Assembly: GCA_025925195.1 (NCBI GenBank)
Contig: JAICLU010000002.1
Coordinates: 1 to 51,218 of the forward strand
Source of the DNA: Thermoleophilia bacterium
GTDB lineage: Bacteria; Actinomycetota; Thermoleophilia; Gaiellales; Gaiellaceae
Direction of reading: 5' to 3'
Length of the DNA stretch: 51,218 nt
Shown here: piece by piece, positions 1 to 7,858 of the stretch
How the letters are laid out: every line of letters starts with the position of its first letter
Numbering within the stretch: the stretch's first letter is position 1
The notes under the pieces: model-generated
What the model saw: only the letters and a program-made list of their open reading frames with translations
Databases searched by the model: none
Told to the model about the DNA's origin: nothing
Made by a program: the position numbers and the translations under genes

Positions 1-319
1 CTTCGAGTTCGAGCGCGACATGGACATCGTCCGCGACGGCGAGGTCGAGGCGACGAACTACTTCTTCTCGCTCGGCGCGTCGAAGTCGGTGCTCGAGCTG
101 ACCTACAACCACGACGGTCGCAGCTACGACCTCGGCACCGGTTACGGGCACATCGCGCTCGCCGTCGACGACCTCGCGGCGTCGCTCGAGACGCTGAAGG
201 GCCAGGGGATCGAGCCGGAGCGCGAGCCGTACCGCGTCCGCGAGGGCGGGTCGCTGCTCTGCTTCGTCCGCGACCCCGACGGCTACAGGATCGAGATCAT
301 CGATCGCAGCGGGAACTAG
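1..319 (+). CDS. gloA: Glyoxalase I (lactoylglutathione lyase)-like VOC protein, 5' end cut off by window
   Basis: The reading frame is open from base 2, so the true start lies left of the window; about 105 residues remain. GloA-type enzymes isomerise the hemithioacetal of methylglyoxal and a thiol to the lactoyl thioester in the cytoplasm. The visible part carries three expected metal ligands: Glu in LELTYN, His in GYGHIAL and Glu in YRIEII near the C-terminus. The YDLGTGYGHIA stretch is close to bacterial GloA. Actinobacteria often lack glutathione, so the physiological thiol may be mycothiol or another one; this is inference. The family assignment is firm and the substrate is not. Confidence 0.8.
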   Translation, partial: FEFERDMDIVRDGEVEATNYFFSLGASKSVLELTYNHDGRSYDLGTGYGHIALAVDDLAASLETLKGQGIEPEREPYRVREGGSLLCFVRDPDGYRIEIIDRSGN

Positions 320-389
320 CTGCAAACAGGCATGTCCCCATTTACCGACGTCGCTTCGGGCGCAAGGCTGCTCGGTCAGATCAGCGCGT

Positions 390-920
390 TCAAAACTCTC
401 GTACCATCAGCAGGCTGTCGCCGTGAACAGGGTCGGTCTCGACGCTGCCCGTCTCGTGGAAACCGAGCTTCTCAAGCACCCGTCGCGACGCGGTATTCCA
501 GTCCCGCACCTTCGCCCACACCCTCGGGTAGCCCGCTTCGCTCGCCCATCTGAGCACGGCATGGCCCGCCTCGGTCGCGTAACCGCAGCCCTGAGCGGCG
601 CGCAGCAACTCGTAGGCCAACTCAGGCTCGTCGGGGCGCGTGTTCTCGTGAAAGACAAGGCCGCAGATCCCGATGACGTCGGCGGTGATCTTGCGCTCCA
701 CCGCGAGAATCCCTGGCCGTGACTCCTCGCGCTCTGCGCGTACGAACGCGGCGATGTCCTCGACGGTTGGCCGACCCTCGGGATCTATCTGCCGATGCGG
801 CGGCGCCCGCCGATCGCGTTCGACCCACAACTGTCGATAGATCGCAGCCTCGTCCACTCTGCGACGCCGGAGAATGAGCCGAGCCGTCTCCAAGTCATCC
901 AGACGGCGCACGTGCGGCAT
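390..920 (-). CDS. GNAT-family N-acetyltransferase (RimJ/RimL type)
   Basis: The 176-aa protein opens with the ETARLILRR strand typical of RimJ/RimL-like acetyltransferases. The acetyl-CoA pyrophosphate loop is RAAQGCGYATEAG at about residues 108-120, matching the Q/R-x-x-G-x-G/A motif. WNTASRRVLEKLGF near the C-terminus is the conserved motif B region that places an Asn against the thioester. It should transfer acetyl groups from acetyl-CoA to an unknown amine, such as a protein N-terminus, an antibiotic or a metabolite. The start is an ATG. The neighbour downstream is convergent, and the gene behind it (988-1761) lies on the same strand 67 nt away, so co-transcription is possible. The substrate cannot be read from the sequence. 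Confidence 0.85.
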   Translation of the reverse strand: MPHVRRLDDLETARLILRRRRVDEAAIYRQLWVERDRRAPPHRQIDPEGRPTVEDIAAFVRAEREESRPGILAVERKITADVIGICGLVFHENTRPDEPELAYELLRAAQGCGYATEAGHAVLRWASEAGYPRVWAKVRDWNTASRRVLEKLGFHETGSVETDPVHGDSLLMVREF

Positions 921-987
921 CCTCGAATTGTGTCAGCGCCGGCGAGCGAGAGCCGCTGTGGCGGGCATAGAGCCGGCGGGGGCACCG

Positions 988-1761
988 CTAGTGCGCGAAC
1001 CGCCGCCGGATCGCCGCCACGACCTCGTTGGGACGCGTCATGGTCGGCACGTGCCCCGAGCCTTCGAACTCCAGAAGCTCGACGTCTGAGAGCCGCGCCG
1101 CGAGCTCTCTGCTTTCGTCGATCGGGACGATCGCGTCCGCCGTTCCGTGGACGATGAGCGTCGGCGTGGTGATCGCACGCGGGTCGAGCTCGGGCACGGT
1201 CTCGTCCGACCACATCTCCACGATCCGTGCCGCCTGCTCCGGCTCTGCGCGCAGGAGGACGTTCGTCGCCCAGCGCTTGACGTGCTCGCAGTCGGGCTCG
1301 GGGAAGCACGCTGCGACGAACCGGTCGACGGTTCCGGGATAGTCGGCGCGGCAGGCGTCGGCGAACGCATTTCCGCCCGTCGCCTCCCTGCGTCGAGCAG
1401 GCGCCGGCGCAGCGAGGACGAGCCCGACGAACCGCTCGGGCCGGCGGGCTGCGGCGTATTGCGCGATCGCACCTCCCTGGGACTCGCCGGCGAGGACGCA
1501 CTGTTCGATGCCCATCGCGTCCATCACGGCCGCGACGTCGTCGATCATGTGCTGCACGCTGATCCGGCTCGGCTCGACTGGGGATTCGCCGGCGCCCCGA
1601 TGGTCGTAGGCGACGCAGCGCCAGCCGGCCGCGCTCAACTGCGCGAGCGGCTCCTCCCAGACCTCCCAGCTTCCCGTCCAGCCGCCGACGGCGAGGAACG
1701 TCCGCGGACCCTCGCCGAACGACAATGCGTGGAGCTTGACGTCGCCGATCTGCAGGAACAC
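988..1761 (-). CDS. Alpha/beta-fold hydrolase
   Basis: The 257-aa protein is a compact alpha/beta hydrolase without a signal peptide. The nucleophile elbow is GESQGG at about residues 92-97 with Ser as nucleophile. The acid is Asp in HGTAD at about residue 208, and the catalytic His is in GSGHVP near residue 236. An oxyanion HGxxG loop is replaced by GGWTGS near residue 27. The family covers esterases, lactonases, C-C hydrolases and haloperoxidase-like enzymes, and nothing here selects among them. Translation starts at GTG 1761. The hexamer TAGGGT lies 6 nt upstream of that codon and no Shine-Dalgarno sequence is seen, so a leaderless message is likely. Confidence 0.85.
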   Translation of the reverse strand: MFLQIGDVKLHALSFGEGPRTFLAVGGWTGSWEVWEEPLAQLSAAGWRCVAYDHRGAGESPVEPSRISVQHMIDDVAAVMDAMGIEQCVLAGESQGGAIAQYAAARRPERFVGLVLAAPAPARRREATGGNAFADACRADYPGTVDRFVAACFPEPDCEHVKRWATNVLLRAEPEQAARIVEMWSDETVPELDPRAITTPTLIVHGTADAIVPIDESRELAARLSDVELLEFEGSGHVPTMTRPNEVVAAIRRRFAH

Positions 1762-1767
1762 GCCGCG

Positions 1768-1773
1768 ACCCTA
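1768..1773 (-). promoter_or_regulatory. -10 box (TAGGGT) of the alpha/beta hydrolase, leaderless
   Basis: TAGGGT on the minus strand ends 6 nt before GTG 1761. It fits the actinobacterial TANNNT consensus, and transcription would begin at or next to the start codon. No -35 element is recognisable. Confidence 0.45.
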
Positions 1774-1825
1774 TGCGACCGCGCGTGCGCGACGCGAACG
1801 CCGTCGCTGCGAGCTGATCGAGGGA

Positions 1826-3454
1826 TCAGTACCGGGGCAGCTCGACCCAGAACGTCGAGCCGCGGCCCTGGCCGGAGTCGATCCCGATGCGGCCCTGCAT
1901 CCGGCTCACGAGCTCGCGGCAGATGTAGAGGCCGAGGCCCGTCCCCCGCGCGCCCTGCTGCATGTGCGGATCGAGGCGGTAGAACTTCTCGAAGACCCGG
2001 CCCTGCTCGTGCCGGGGGATCCCGGGGCCACCGTCGATCACCTCGAAGCGGACGGTGTCGCGAACCTCGCCGACGCGCACGAGGATCGTCGGCGCCGTCG
2101 GGTTGACGCCGTACTTGAGCGCGTTCTCGATCAGGTTCGCGAGCACCTGGCGCAACTTCTCGGGATCGGCCGAGACGGGCGCCATGCCTTCCTCGGCCTC
2201 GATGCGGATCGACGACTCCTCGCCGGCGGCGACGGCACTCGACACCGCCGCCTGGGCGACGGCGCGCGGGTCGACCTCGGAGCGCGACATGACGACCTTG
2301 CCAGAGTCGATCTGACTCGTCATGAGGATCTCGTCGACGAGCGACACGAGTCGCACCGACTCGCCGTCGATGATGTCGAGCAACGCGCGCGAGTTCTCGG
2401 CGCCGACGTCGCGGCGCCGCAGCGTCTGTGCCGCGCCGTACACGGCCGCGATGGGCGTGCGTAGCTCGTGCGACACCGTCGCGATCACGTCCGAGCGGAT
2501 CGAGTCGAGCGTCCGCTGTCCGGTGACGTCACGGAACGCGTAGACCGTCCCGCCGCTGAAGGCGACGCCGTACACCGAGAGCCAGACCTCGCGCCCGTCG
2601 AGCGTGTCCAGCGGCAGCGTGGCCGGCGTCGGGATCCCGTCCTGCTCGCCGATCGGCACATCGAGCGCGATTCGCTCCCAACCCGGCACCGCCTCTCCGA
2701 TCGCACGTCCGAGAACCGCCTCCGCGCGGAGGCCACTGATCGTCTCGGCGGCACGGTTCCAGAGCCGGACGACGCCGTGGTCGTCGACCATGACGACTCC
2801 GTCGCCGACGAATTCGAGCGCCGCCGCCGCCGTCGCTCGCGCTTCCGCCTCGGCGCGGGCGGTTCGCTCCGCCTGCAACAGCCGCGCCTTCTCGATCGCG
2901 AGGCCGGCATGCGTGGCGATGCTGAGCGCCATCCGCTCGTCGTCCTCCGTGAACCTCCCGGGCTCTTCGTGGCCGAAGAACAACCCGCCCACGACTTCCC
3001 CAGATGCGTTGAGCACGGATACGGCGAGGTAGCTGCGCACCGGCAGGTGGCCCGGCGGCATGCCGTAGTACGGCGGTGTGTGCCCGTAGCGCGCGTCGGC
3101 GAGGACGTCGTCGATGCGCACCGGGCCGGCTCCCTCGTACGTCGGCCGGAAGATATCGGTGTTGCGCGGCATCGGGAACTTGTCGAAGTGCGACGCCGGG
3201 ACGCCCGAGATCGTGTAGAGCGAGAACGCCTCGCCGTCGCGTCCGACGACGTTGTAGAAGAACGCGCCGAACTGGGCTCGCGTCAGCTCGGTGGTCTCGT
3301 CGGTGACGACCTGGACGATCTCGTGCAGATCGCTCCGCTCGGCAACTGCCTGCGCGACGCGGTAGAGCGTCTCGACGAGCTGCTTCTCCCGCGCCAGCTC
3401 GGCCAGACTCGACTCGTGAACGCTCCCCCCTGCCACTCCGGCCAAGTGTCGCAA
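1826..3454 (-). CDS. GAF-PAS sensor histidine kinase
   Basis: A 542-aa soluble histidine kinase. A GAF domain covers about residues 30-195, a PAS domain about 207-318, HisKA about 320-390 and the HATPase about 430-540. The phospho-acceptor is His329 in VSHELRTPI. The ATP site is complete: N box NLIENALKYG, G1 DGGPGIP and G2 GTGLGLYI. There are no membrane segments, so it senses a cytoplasmic signal. No cognate regulator is adjacent; it is divergent from the MEDS-domain gene 20 bp away, which suggests a shared signalling pathway. The start is uncertain: TTG 3454 gives the longest form, while GTG 3436 (residue 7) has a GACACT box 8 nt upstream and may be the real start. Confidence 0.9.
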   Translation of the reverse strand: MRHLAGVAGGSVHESSLAELAREKQLVETLYRVAQAVAERSDLHEIVQVVTDETTELTRAQFGAFFYNVVGRDGEAFSLYTISGVPASHFDKFPMPRNTDIFRPTYEGAGPVRIDDVLADARYGHTPPYYGMPPGHLPVRSYLAVSVLNASGEVVGGLFFGHEEPGRFTEDDERMALSIATHAGLAIEKARLLQAERTARAEAEARATAAAALEFVGDGVVMVDDHGVVRLWNRAAETISGLRAEAVLGRAIGEAVPGWERIALDVPIGEQDGIPTPATLPLDTLDGREVWLSVYGVAFSGGTVYAFRDVTGQRTLDSIRSDVIATVSHELRTPIAAVYGAAQTLRRRDVGAENSRALLDIIDGESVRLVSLVDEILMTSQIDSGKVVMSRSEVDPRAVAQAAVSSAVAAGEESSIRIEAEEGMAPVSADPEKLRQVLANLIENALKYGVNPTAPTILVRVGEVRDTVRFEVIDGGPGIPRHEQGRVFEKFYRLDPHMQQGARGTGLGLYICRELVSRMQGRIGIDSGQGRGSTFWVELPRY

Positions 3455-3461
3455 AGGGCGC

Positions 3462-3467
3462 TACGCT
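3462..3467 (+). promoter_or_regulatory. -10 box (TACGCT) of the MEDS-domain gene, leaderless
   Basis: TACGCT ends 7 nt before ATG 3475 and there is no ribosome binding site between them. The promoter sits inside the roughly 20-bp divergent gap next to the histidine kinase start. Confidence 0.45.
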
Positions 3468-3474
3468 CTGCCCG

Positions 3475-4260
3475 ATGGCTGAAATCGTCCGTGAGCGGGG
3501 CGACCACCGGTGCGACCATCTCGTGCAGGTCTACCGCGAGCCGATCGAGCTCGCCGAATCGGTCGCCACGTTCTTCGCAGCCGGCTTCGACGACGGCGAG
3601 CCGGCCGTCGCGGTCGTGTGTGCCGCCCACTGGCCGGAGATCTGCCGCCGGCTGGAGCGTCACGGCCACGACGCCGCCGCACTCCAGGCGACCGGCATGC
3701 TGATCATGCGCGACGCGCACGAGACGCTCGAGGCGATCAGCGACGGCTCGGCGCCCGCGTGGCGCCCTTTCAAGGAGATCGGGAACGACCTGCTCGACGT
3801 GGCCGCGGCGGTCGTCGCCGACCGCCGCCCGCGTGTGTTCGGCGAGATGGTGGACATCCTCGTCCGGCGCGGCGACCGCGGAGCGGCGGACGCGCTCGAG
3901 GGATTCTGGAACGACCTCGCCGCAAAGCGGAGCTTCACGCTGCTCTGCGGCTACCGGGTCGACCTGTTCGACATCGAGGCGCAGCTCTCGCTGCTCCCGC
4001 AGGTCTACCGCTCGCACACGCACGTGCTGCCCGGTCTCGACGTGGACCGCATCGAGCTGGCGGTCGGTCGTGCGCTCGCCGAGGTGCTCGGTGAGGCCGA
4101 CTCGCAAAAGGTCTACGCACAGGTCGCCCGGCAGGAGCAGGCCAAGTCCGCCCCCGCGGCGCACCTGGCCCTGATGTGGGTCAGCGCGCACATGCCGCGA
4201 ACGGCGGCACGGGTCCTCGCCGCGGCTCGCACGCACTACACCGCGGCCACCGCGGCCTGA
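3475..4260 (+). CDS. MEDS-domain (DcmR-like) sensory protein
   Basis: The 261-aa protein matches the MEDS domain (methanogen/methylotroph DcmR sensory). Seen here are the N-terminal HxxxxY region (DHLVQVYREP), VFGEMVDILVRRGD near residue 120 and LLCGYRVDLF near residue 160. The MEDS core fills about residues 12-180. The C-terminal 80 residues are helical and lack an HTH, so this is not a DcmR-type repressor. MEDS domains usually sit beside histidine kinases or anti-sigma modules and are thought to bind small ligands. The divergent histidine kinase is the natural partner. ATG 3475 has no Shine-Dalgarno sequence and is preceded by a TACGCT box. The domain call is confident; the ligand is unknown. 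Confidence 0.8.
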   Translation: MAEIVRERGDHRCDHLVQVYREPIELAESVATFFAAGFDDGEPAVAVVCAAHWPEICRRLERHGHDAAALQATGMLIMRDAHETLEAISDGSAPAWRPFKEIGNDLLDVAAAVVADRRPRVFGEMVDILVRRGDRGAADALEGFWNDLAAKRSFTLLCGYRVDLFDIEAQLSLLPQVYRSHTHVLPGLDVDRIELAVGRALAEVLGEADSQKVYAQVARQEQAKSAPAAHLALMWVSAHMPRTAARVLAAARTHYTAATAA

Positions 4261-4263
4261 CGT

Positions 4264-5571
4264 CTACGGCTCGAGCGCGCCCGCGAGAGCGTCGACGACC
4301 CGCGGGTCGAAGTGCGTGCCTGCGCTTCGCTGGAGCTCGGCGAGCGCCTCCTCGTGGCTGCGCGCGCGCCGGTAGGACCGATCGGTCGTCATCGCACTCC
4401 ACGCGTCGCACGCGCAGACGATGCGCGCCGCGAGCGGAATCCGCTCGCCCGTCAGCCCGTCGGGATAGCCCTTGCCATCCCAGCGCTCGTGGCACGAGCG
4501 GACGATCTGACCGACCTCGCCGAGCAGGCCGCCGATCTGCTCGAGCATCTGCTCGCCGAGGATCGTGTGCGTGCGCATCAGCGCCCATTCGTCGTCGTCG
4601 AGTGCGCCGGGCTTGTTGATGATGTGCGCGGGAACCTTGACCTTGCCGACGTCGTGCAGCAATGCGGCGAATTCGGCGCGCTGCCGCTCACGGGGGCCCA
4701 GGCCGAGGCGGTCGGAGACCGAAACGACGAGATCGACGACGTCGCGGCTGTGGTGGCCGGTGTACTCGTCGTCGGCCTCGATGACGTCGCCGAGCAGCAT
4801 CGCGGTTCCCCGGTACGCGGTGGAGAGCTCGAGCGCGTTGTCGATGCGGTGCTGCCGTTCCTTCGCGAACGTCGCGAACATGACGAGCACCGGGAGCACG
4901 AACAGCAGCGCCCAGGGCCGCCGGTACGCCTCGAAGGCGACGAGCAGGCCGAACGGCGCCAGCATCGCGTCGACGGCATACGCCGGAAGAACGCTGCGCA
5001 GGTGCCTGCCCGGCGTGACGCCGATCACGGCGCGGGTGCAGATGAACGAGCTGACGTAGTCGAGAGCGAACTGCGCCGCGAGCGCCGCCGTGTAGACCGG
5101 CACGTCGCGCCAGCGTGGCGCGTGCGTGTGCCAGAGGAAGAGCACGACGGCGGGACCGACCGCGTGCCAGCAGGAGAGCACCGACAGCGCCAGACGCTCG
5201 AACGGCAGCCGGCGGCGCGCGACGTCCGGCAGCGCGGCCAGGACCATCGCCGCGCAGACCGCGACCGGCAGCAGGCGCGGCGGGAGGATGAACCACATCG
5301 CGACGAACACGCCCTGCGTCGGCAGCGCCCAGCCCGTGCCGAACTCGAACTCGACACGGGAGGCGAGCGCGTAGCAGACGATCGACACGACGAGCGCCTC
5401 GATCGACAGCGCGCGATGGGCCGGCAGCGCGAATGCCCCGAGCGCCACGGCGAGGAACAGCACCGCCAGCAGCCCCGTCGTCAGCCGCTGCGTCAGGCCG
5501 CCGGCCTCATGCGTGCGCCGGACCGCGATCAGGCCGTCGTCGTCGAGCGCCATCGGGGCGGCCGCAGTCAC
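4264..5571 (-). CDS. Membrane-anchored HD-GYP domain phosphodiesterase
   Basis: The 435-aa protein has about six or seven hydrophobic segments in residues 30-235, followed by an HD-GYP domain (about 250-430). The HD metal motif is LLHDVGK and the GYP motif is GKGYPDGL. HHSRDV, HTILGEQ and CHERWDG supply further metal ligands. HD-GYP enzymes hydrolyse cyclic di-GMP to pGpG or GMP. The membrane part resembles MASE-type sensor regions, but I cannot name the subtype. The gene converges with the MEDS gene, with only 3 nt between the stops. It starts at GTG 5571, or at ATG 5553 (MALDDDG). All metal-binding positions look intact, so an active enzyme is expected. Confidence 0.88.
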   Translation of the reverse strand: MTAAAPMALDDDGLIAVRRTHEAGGLTQRLTTGLLAVLFLAVALGAFALPAHRALSIEALVVSIVCYALASRVEFEFGTGWALPTQGVFVAMWFILPPRLLPVAVCAAMVLAALPDVARRRLPFERLALSVLSCWHAVGPAVVLFLWHTHAPRWRDVPVYTAALAAQFALDYVSSFICTRAVIGVTPGRHLRSVLPAYAVDAMLAPFGLLVAFEAYRRPWALLFVLPVLVMFATFAKERQHRIDNALELSTAYRGTAMLLGDVIEADDEYTGHHSRDVVDLVVSVSDRLGLGPRERQRAEFAALLHDVGKVKVPAHIINKPGALDDDEWALMRTHTILGEQMLEQIGGLLGEVGQIVRSCHERWDGKGYPDGLTGERIPLAARIVCACDAWSAMTTDRSYRRARSHEEALAELQRSAGTHFDPRVVDALAGALEP

Positions 5572-5726
5572 CCTTCGATGATCGGCTCATGCGTGTCGGC
5601 GCTTGACAGTTCCCGCGATAACCCCTCGAACGAGTGAACGTCGTACCCCATCGGGGTGATTGCCTGCCCTTGATCCCTGATGAGAGTGAGACCACTTCCC
5701 TGCGGACGAACGAAGAGGTGGGCTCG

Positions 5727-6332
5727 ATGAGGGCATTGCTGCGGTTTCTCCCGGTGGCGCTGGTGGCAGCGGCGTTTGCCGCTCCGGCGTCGAACGCCGG
5801 ACTGCTCGATCCTGTGACACAGCTGCTGCTGCCGTCGTGTGGGAGCAACGTCTATCCCTTCCGGGGCTTCAACGACTCCAACCCGTACTTCAAGTTCTCG
5901 AACAACGGCTTCGAGAGCGGCGCGAACGGGTGGGCGCTGGCCGGCGGGGCCACCGTCGGATTCGGCAACGAGCCGTGGTACGTGAACGGCTGGGGCGCCC
6001 GCTCGCTCGTCCTGCCTGCGGGCGCGAGCGCGACGAGCCCGTCCTTCTGCATCAACCTGCTCGACCCGGCGGTGCGGATGTTCGCGCGCGGCACGGCGGG
6101 TAGCGGGCTGACCATCCAGGTGCTGTTCCACGGGTTGACCGGGAACCTGACCGGGATCCTGAACTACGACGGCGAGACGGGCACCGGCTCCTGGGAGGCG
6201 ACGAACCGCGCCCCGTCGCTCCTCGCGCTGCCGCTGCTGACGACCTCCGCGCAGATCCGCGTCACGGCGAATACCGGTACCTGGCAGATCGACGACGCCT
6301 TCGTCGATCCGTTCAAGGTCGGCCTCGGCTAG
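5727..6332 (+). CDS. Small exported protein, jelly-roll/CBM-like
   Basis: I chose ATG 5727 because GAGGTGGG lies just upstream and because it opens a clean signal peptide (Arg3, a hydrophobic run, then APASNAG as the likely cleavage region). The 201-aa precursor yields a protein of about 175 residues rich in Gly, Asn and aromatics. The pattern NNGFESGANGW, then GARSLVLPAGASATSPSFCI and a final WQIDDAFVDP, resembles carbohydrate-binding jelly-roll modules of the CBM4/9 type. Two Cys are present (in LLPSCGSN and SPSFCI) and could form a disulfide after export. There is no catalytic motif. The function is unknown; a surface or matrix binding role is only a guess. Confidence 0.7.
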   Translation: MRALLRFLPVALVAAAFAAPASNAGLLDPVTQLLLPSCGSNVYPFRGFNDSNPYFKFSNNGFESGANGWALAGGATVGFGNEPWYVNGWGARSLVLPAGASATSPSFCINLLDPAVRMFARGTAGSGLTIQVLFHGLTGNLTGILNYDGETGTGSWEATNRAPSLLALPLLTTSAQIRVTANTGTWQIDDAFVDPFKVGLG

Positions 6333-6354
6333 CGACACGAAGGAAGCATCGGTG

Positions 6355-6389
6355 ACGGAACGAACGGACTTCGTGTCCGTTCGTTCCGT
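6355..6389. repeat. Perfect 15-bp inverted repeat between two genes
   Basis: ACGGAACGAACGGAC (6355-6369) and GTCCGTTCGTTCCGT (6375-6389) pair perfectly around the 5-base loop TTCGT. It starts 22 nt after the stop of the exported-protein gene and ends 16 nt before the next ATG. No T-run follows, so a classical intrinsic terminator is uncertain; it could be a rho-independent stop of the actinobacterial I-type or a dimer operator. Confidence 0.6.
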
Positions 6390-6405
6390 ACCGAAAGGGG
6401 TCCCG

Positions 6406-6606
6406 ATGCCTGCCAAACGCACCGAGTCGAAGACGTCGAAAGCTCCTGTCGCGCGCAAGCCCGCCGTCCGGCGGCAGAAGGCCGCGGCCGCGATGACCGT
6501 CTCCTACGAGGACATCGCGACGCGCGCGTACTACATCCATCTCGAGGGCGGGCACGACCCGTTCGATAACTGGTTGCGCGCGGAGCGCGAGCTCGTCGCC
6601 GTCTAG
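6406..6606 (+). CDS. Small DUF2934-like protein
   Basis: ATG 6406 is chosen because AAAGGGG sits 5-6 nt upstream; a longer form from GTG 6352 would read through the inverted repeat. The 66-aa protein has a basic, low-complexity N-terminal half (Lys/Arg/Ala-rich, as in nucleic-acid-binding tails). The second half has the pattern IATRAYYIHLEGGHDP followed by a conserved WLRAERELV. This matches DUF2934, a short helical domain of unknown function found at the ends of many small bacterial proteins. There are no catalytic residues. Function unknown. Confidence 0.6.
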   Translation: MPAKRTESKTSKAPVARKPAVRRQKAAAAMTVSYEDIATRAYYIHLEGGHDPFDNWLRAERELVAV

Positions 6607-6641
6607 CGAAAACGTCACGCTTCCGGCGGGGAGGTGGCACA

Positions 6642-6652
6642 GTTTCGTGACG
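6642..6652 (+). promoter_or_regulatory. Possible operator element GTTTCGTGACG
   Basis: The 11-mer GTTTCGTGACG occurs here and again at 11385-11395, both intergenic. About 30 nt upstream lies CGTCACG, its partial inverted counterpart. It precedes the -10 box of gene 6676, so it could bind a regulator. No protein is assigned. Confidence 0.25.
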
Positions 6653-6662
6653 CTTCCCCGCG

Positions 6663-6668
6663 TAGCGT
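6663..6668 (+). promoter_or_regulatory. -10 box (TAGCGT) of gene 6676, leaderless
   Basis: TAGCGT ends 7 nt before ATG 6676 and no Shine-Dalgarno sequence is present. Confidence 0.4.
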
Positions 6669-6675
6669 CGTGGAC

Positions 6676-6933
6676 ATGGCAAAGACGGCGACACCGTGGG
6701 GACCGGCGGATCTCGTCGAGGAGCTGATCGTTCGCCAGCAGGCGGGCGACAAGCGCTTCGCATCGGTCGTGCAGCTGCTGGAGACGTCGGGTGGCGAGCG
6801 GCTCGTCCGCTTCGCCTACTCGACCGGCGGCACGGCGCGGCGCGGGCCGGTCACGCTCCGTGCCCGAGACGTTGCACGGCTGAGAACCGCTCTGTCACAG
6901 CATCCCGCGCTCGCGGCCGCCCTGGGTATCTGA
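6676..6933 (+). CDS. Small conserved hypothetical protein (85 aa)
   Basis: I do not recognise a named family. The protein is 85 residues with no signal peptide or membrane segment. Its predicted layout is helix (ADLVEELIVRQQAG), beta (ASVVQLLETSG and ERLVRFAYSTGG), strand (GPVTLRARDV) and a C-terminal helix. The paired strands separated by short turns suggest a small alpha/beta fold. ATG 6676 is favoured over GTG 6670 because a TAGCGT box lies 7 nt upstream. The gene is convergent with purQ and only 3 nt separate the two stops. Codon use matches its neighbours, so I consider it real. Confidence 0.6.
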   Translation: MAKTATPWGPADLVEELIVRQQAGDKRFASVVQLLETSGGERLVRFAYSTGGTARRGPVTLRARDVARLRTALSQHPALAAALGI

Positions 6934-6936
6934 TGC

Positions 6937-7617
6937 TCAGGCGGCCGCGAGGGCGTGGGTGCGCGCAGCGTCCGCGAGCGAGGCCAGGATGAGCGCGCCG
7001 TCGGCGCTGCCGAGCAGCGGGTCGACCGCGTGTTCGGGGTGCGGCATCAGGCCCAGCACGTTGCCGGCCTCGTTGCAGACGCCGGCGATGTCGTCGACCG
7101 AGCCGTTGCACGCCTCGCCGTAGCGCAGGACGACCTGCGCCGGGTCGAGGCCGGGCGGCGGCGTGTAGCGGCCGTCGCCGTGCTTGACCGGGACGACGAT
7201 CGTCCGGCCCCTCGTGCAGCGCGTCGTGAACGGCGTGTCGTCGCGCTCGACGACGAGCGGCACGTCGCGGCAGACGAACCGCAGCGACGCGTTGCGTCCG
7301 AGCGCGCCCGGCAGCAGGCCCGCCTCGCAGAGGATCTGGAAGCCGTTGCAGATCCCGAGCACGAGCCCGCCCGCGTTCGCGAACTCGACGATCGCCGCCG
7401 TCGCGGGCGAGAAGCGTGCGATCGCGCCGCAGCGCAGGTAGTCGCCGTACGAGAACCCGCCCGGGACGACGACTGCGTCGAGATCCGGCAGCTCGCGCTC
7501 CTCGTGCCAGACGGCCACCGGCTCGGCGTCGACGGCGGCGAGCGCCCAGAGGGCGTCGCGGTCGTCCTGCGAGCCCGGATACGTCACCACGCCGATCCGC
7601 GGCTGCGGGCTAGCCAA
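6937..7617 (-). CDS. purQ: Phosphoribosylformylglycinamidine synthase, glutaminase subunit PurQ
   Basis: PurQ supplies ammonia from glutamine to PurL in the fourth step of purine synthesis (FGAR to FGAM), within the PurLQS complex. The 226-aa class I glutamine amidotransferase shows the nucleophile Cys90 in GICNGFQIL and the His-Glu pair in PHPEH near residue 200. VPGGFSYGDYLR is the usual oxyanion-side loop. It starts at TTG 7617 and overlaps the end of purS by 8 nt, so translation is coupled. It is the last gene of purB-purC-purS-purQ; purL does not follow, because a convergent gene ends 3 nt beyond the stop. Confidence 0.96.
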   Translation of the reverse strand: MASPQPRIGVVTYPGSQDDRDALWALAAVDAEPVAVWHEERELPDLDAVVVPGGFSYGDYLRCGAIARFSPATAAIVEFANAGGLVLGICNGFQILCEAGLLPGALGRNASLRFVCRDVPLVVERDDTPFTTRCTRGRTIVVPVKHGDGRYTPPPGLDPAQVVLRYGEACNGSVDDIAGVCNEAGNVLGLMPHPEHAVDPLLGSADGALILASLADAARTHALAAA

Positions 7618-7858
7618 TCGTCACCTCGAACGACTCGAGCAGCGGGTTCGCGAGCAGCTGCTCGCACATCTTCTCGACCGCCGCCCGCGCGGCACCCTCG
7701 TCGGCGGCATCCACTTCGAGGTCGATCACCTTGCCGACCCGCGCGCCCGACACGCTGAAGCCGAGATGGCCGAGTGCGTTCTCGACCGCCGCGCCCTGCG
7801 GGTCGAGAATGCCTGCCTTCGGCCGAACGAGAACGGTCGCCCTCACGATCCGTTTCAC
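7610..7858 (-). CDS. purS: Phosphoribosylformylglycinamidine synthase subunit PurS
   Basis: The 82-aa PurS is the small structural subunit that bridges PurL and PurQ in bacteria with a split FGAM synthase. The sequence shows the typical VLVRPKAGILDPQGAAV start, GFSVSGARVGKVIDLEV in the centre and a CEQLLANPLLESFEV end. The start GTG 7858 overlaps the purC stop as GTGA, and its own end overlaps purQ. It is missed if only longer frames are considered, because a larger overlapping frame from 8479 covers it. The presence of PurS implies a short (about 80 kDa) PurL encoded elsewhere. Confidence 0.95.
   Translation of the reverse strand: MKRIVRATVLVRPKAGILDPQGAAVENALGHLGFSVSGARVGKVIDLEVDAADEGAARAAVEKMCEQLLANPLLESFEVTIG

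Noticed and set aside
5603-5608. TTGACA upstream of the exported-protein gene as a -35 box
   Set aside because: No acceptable -10 hexamer lies 16-18 nt downstream, so a promoter is not supported there.
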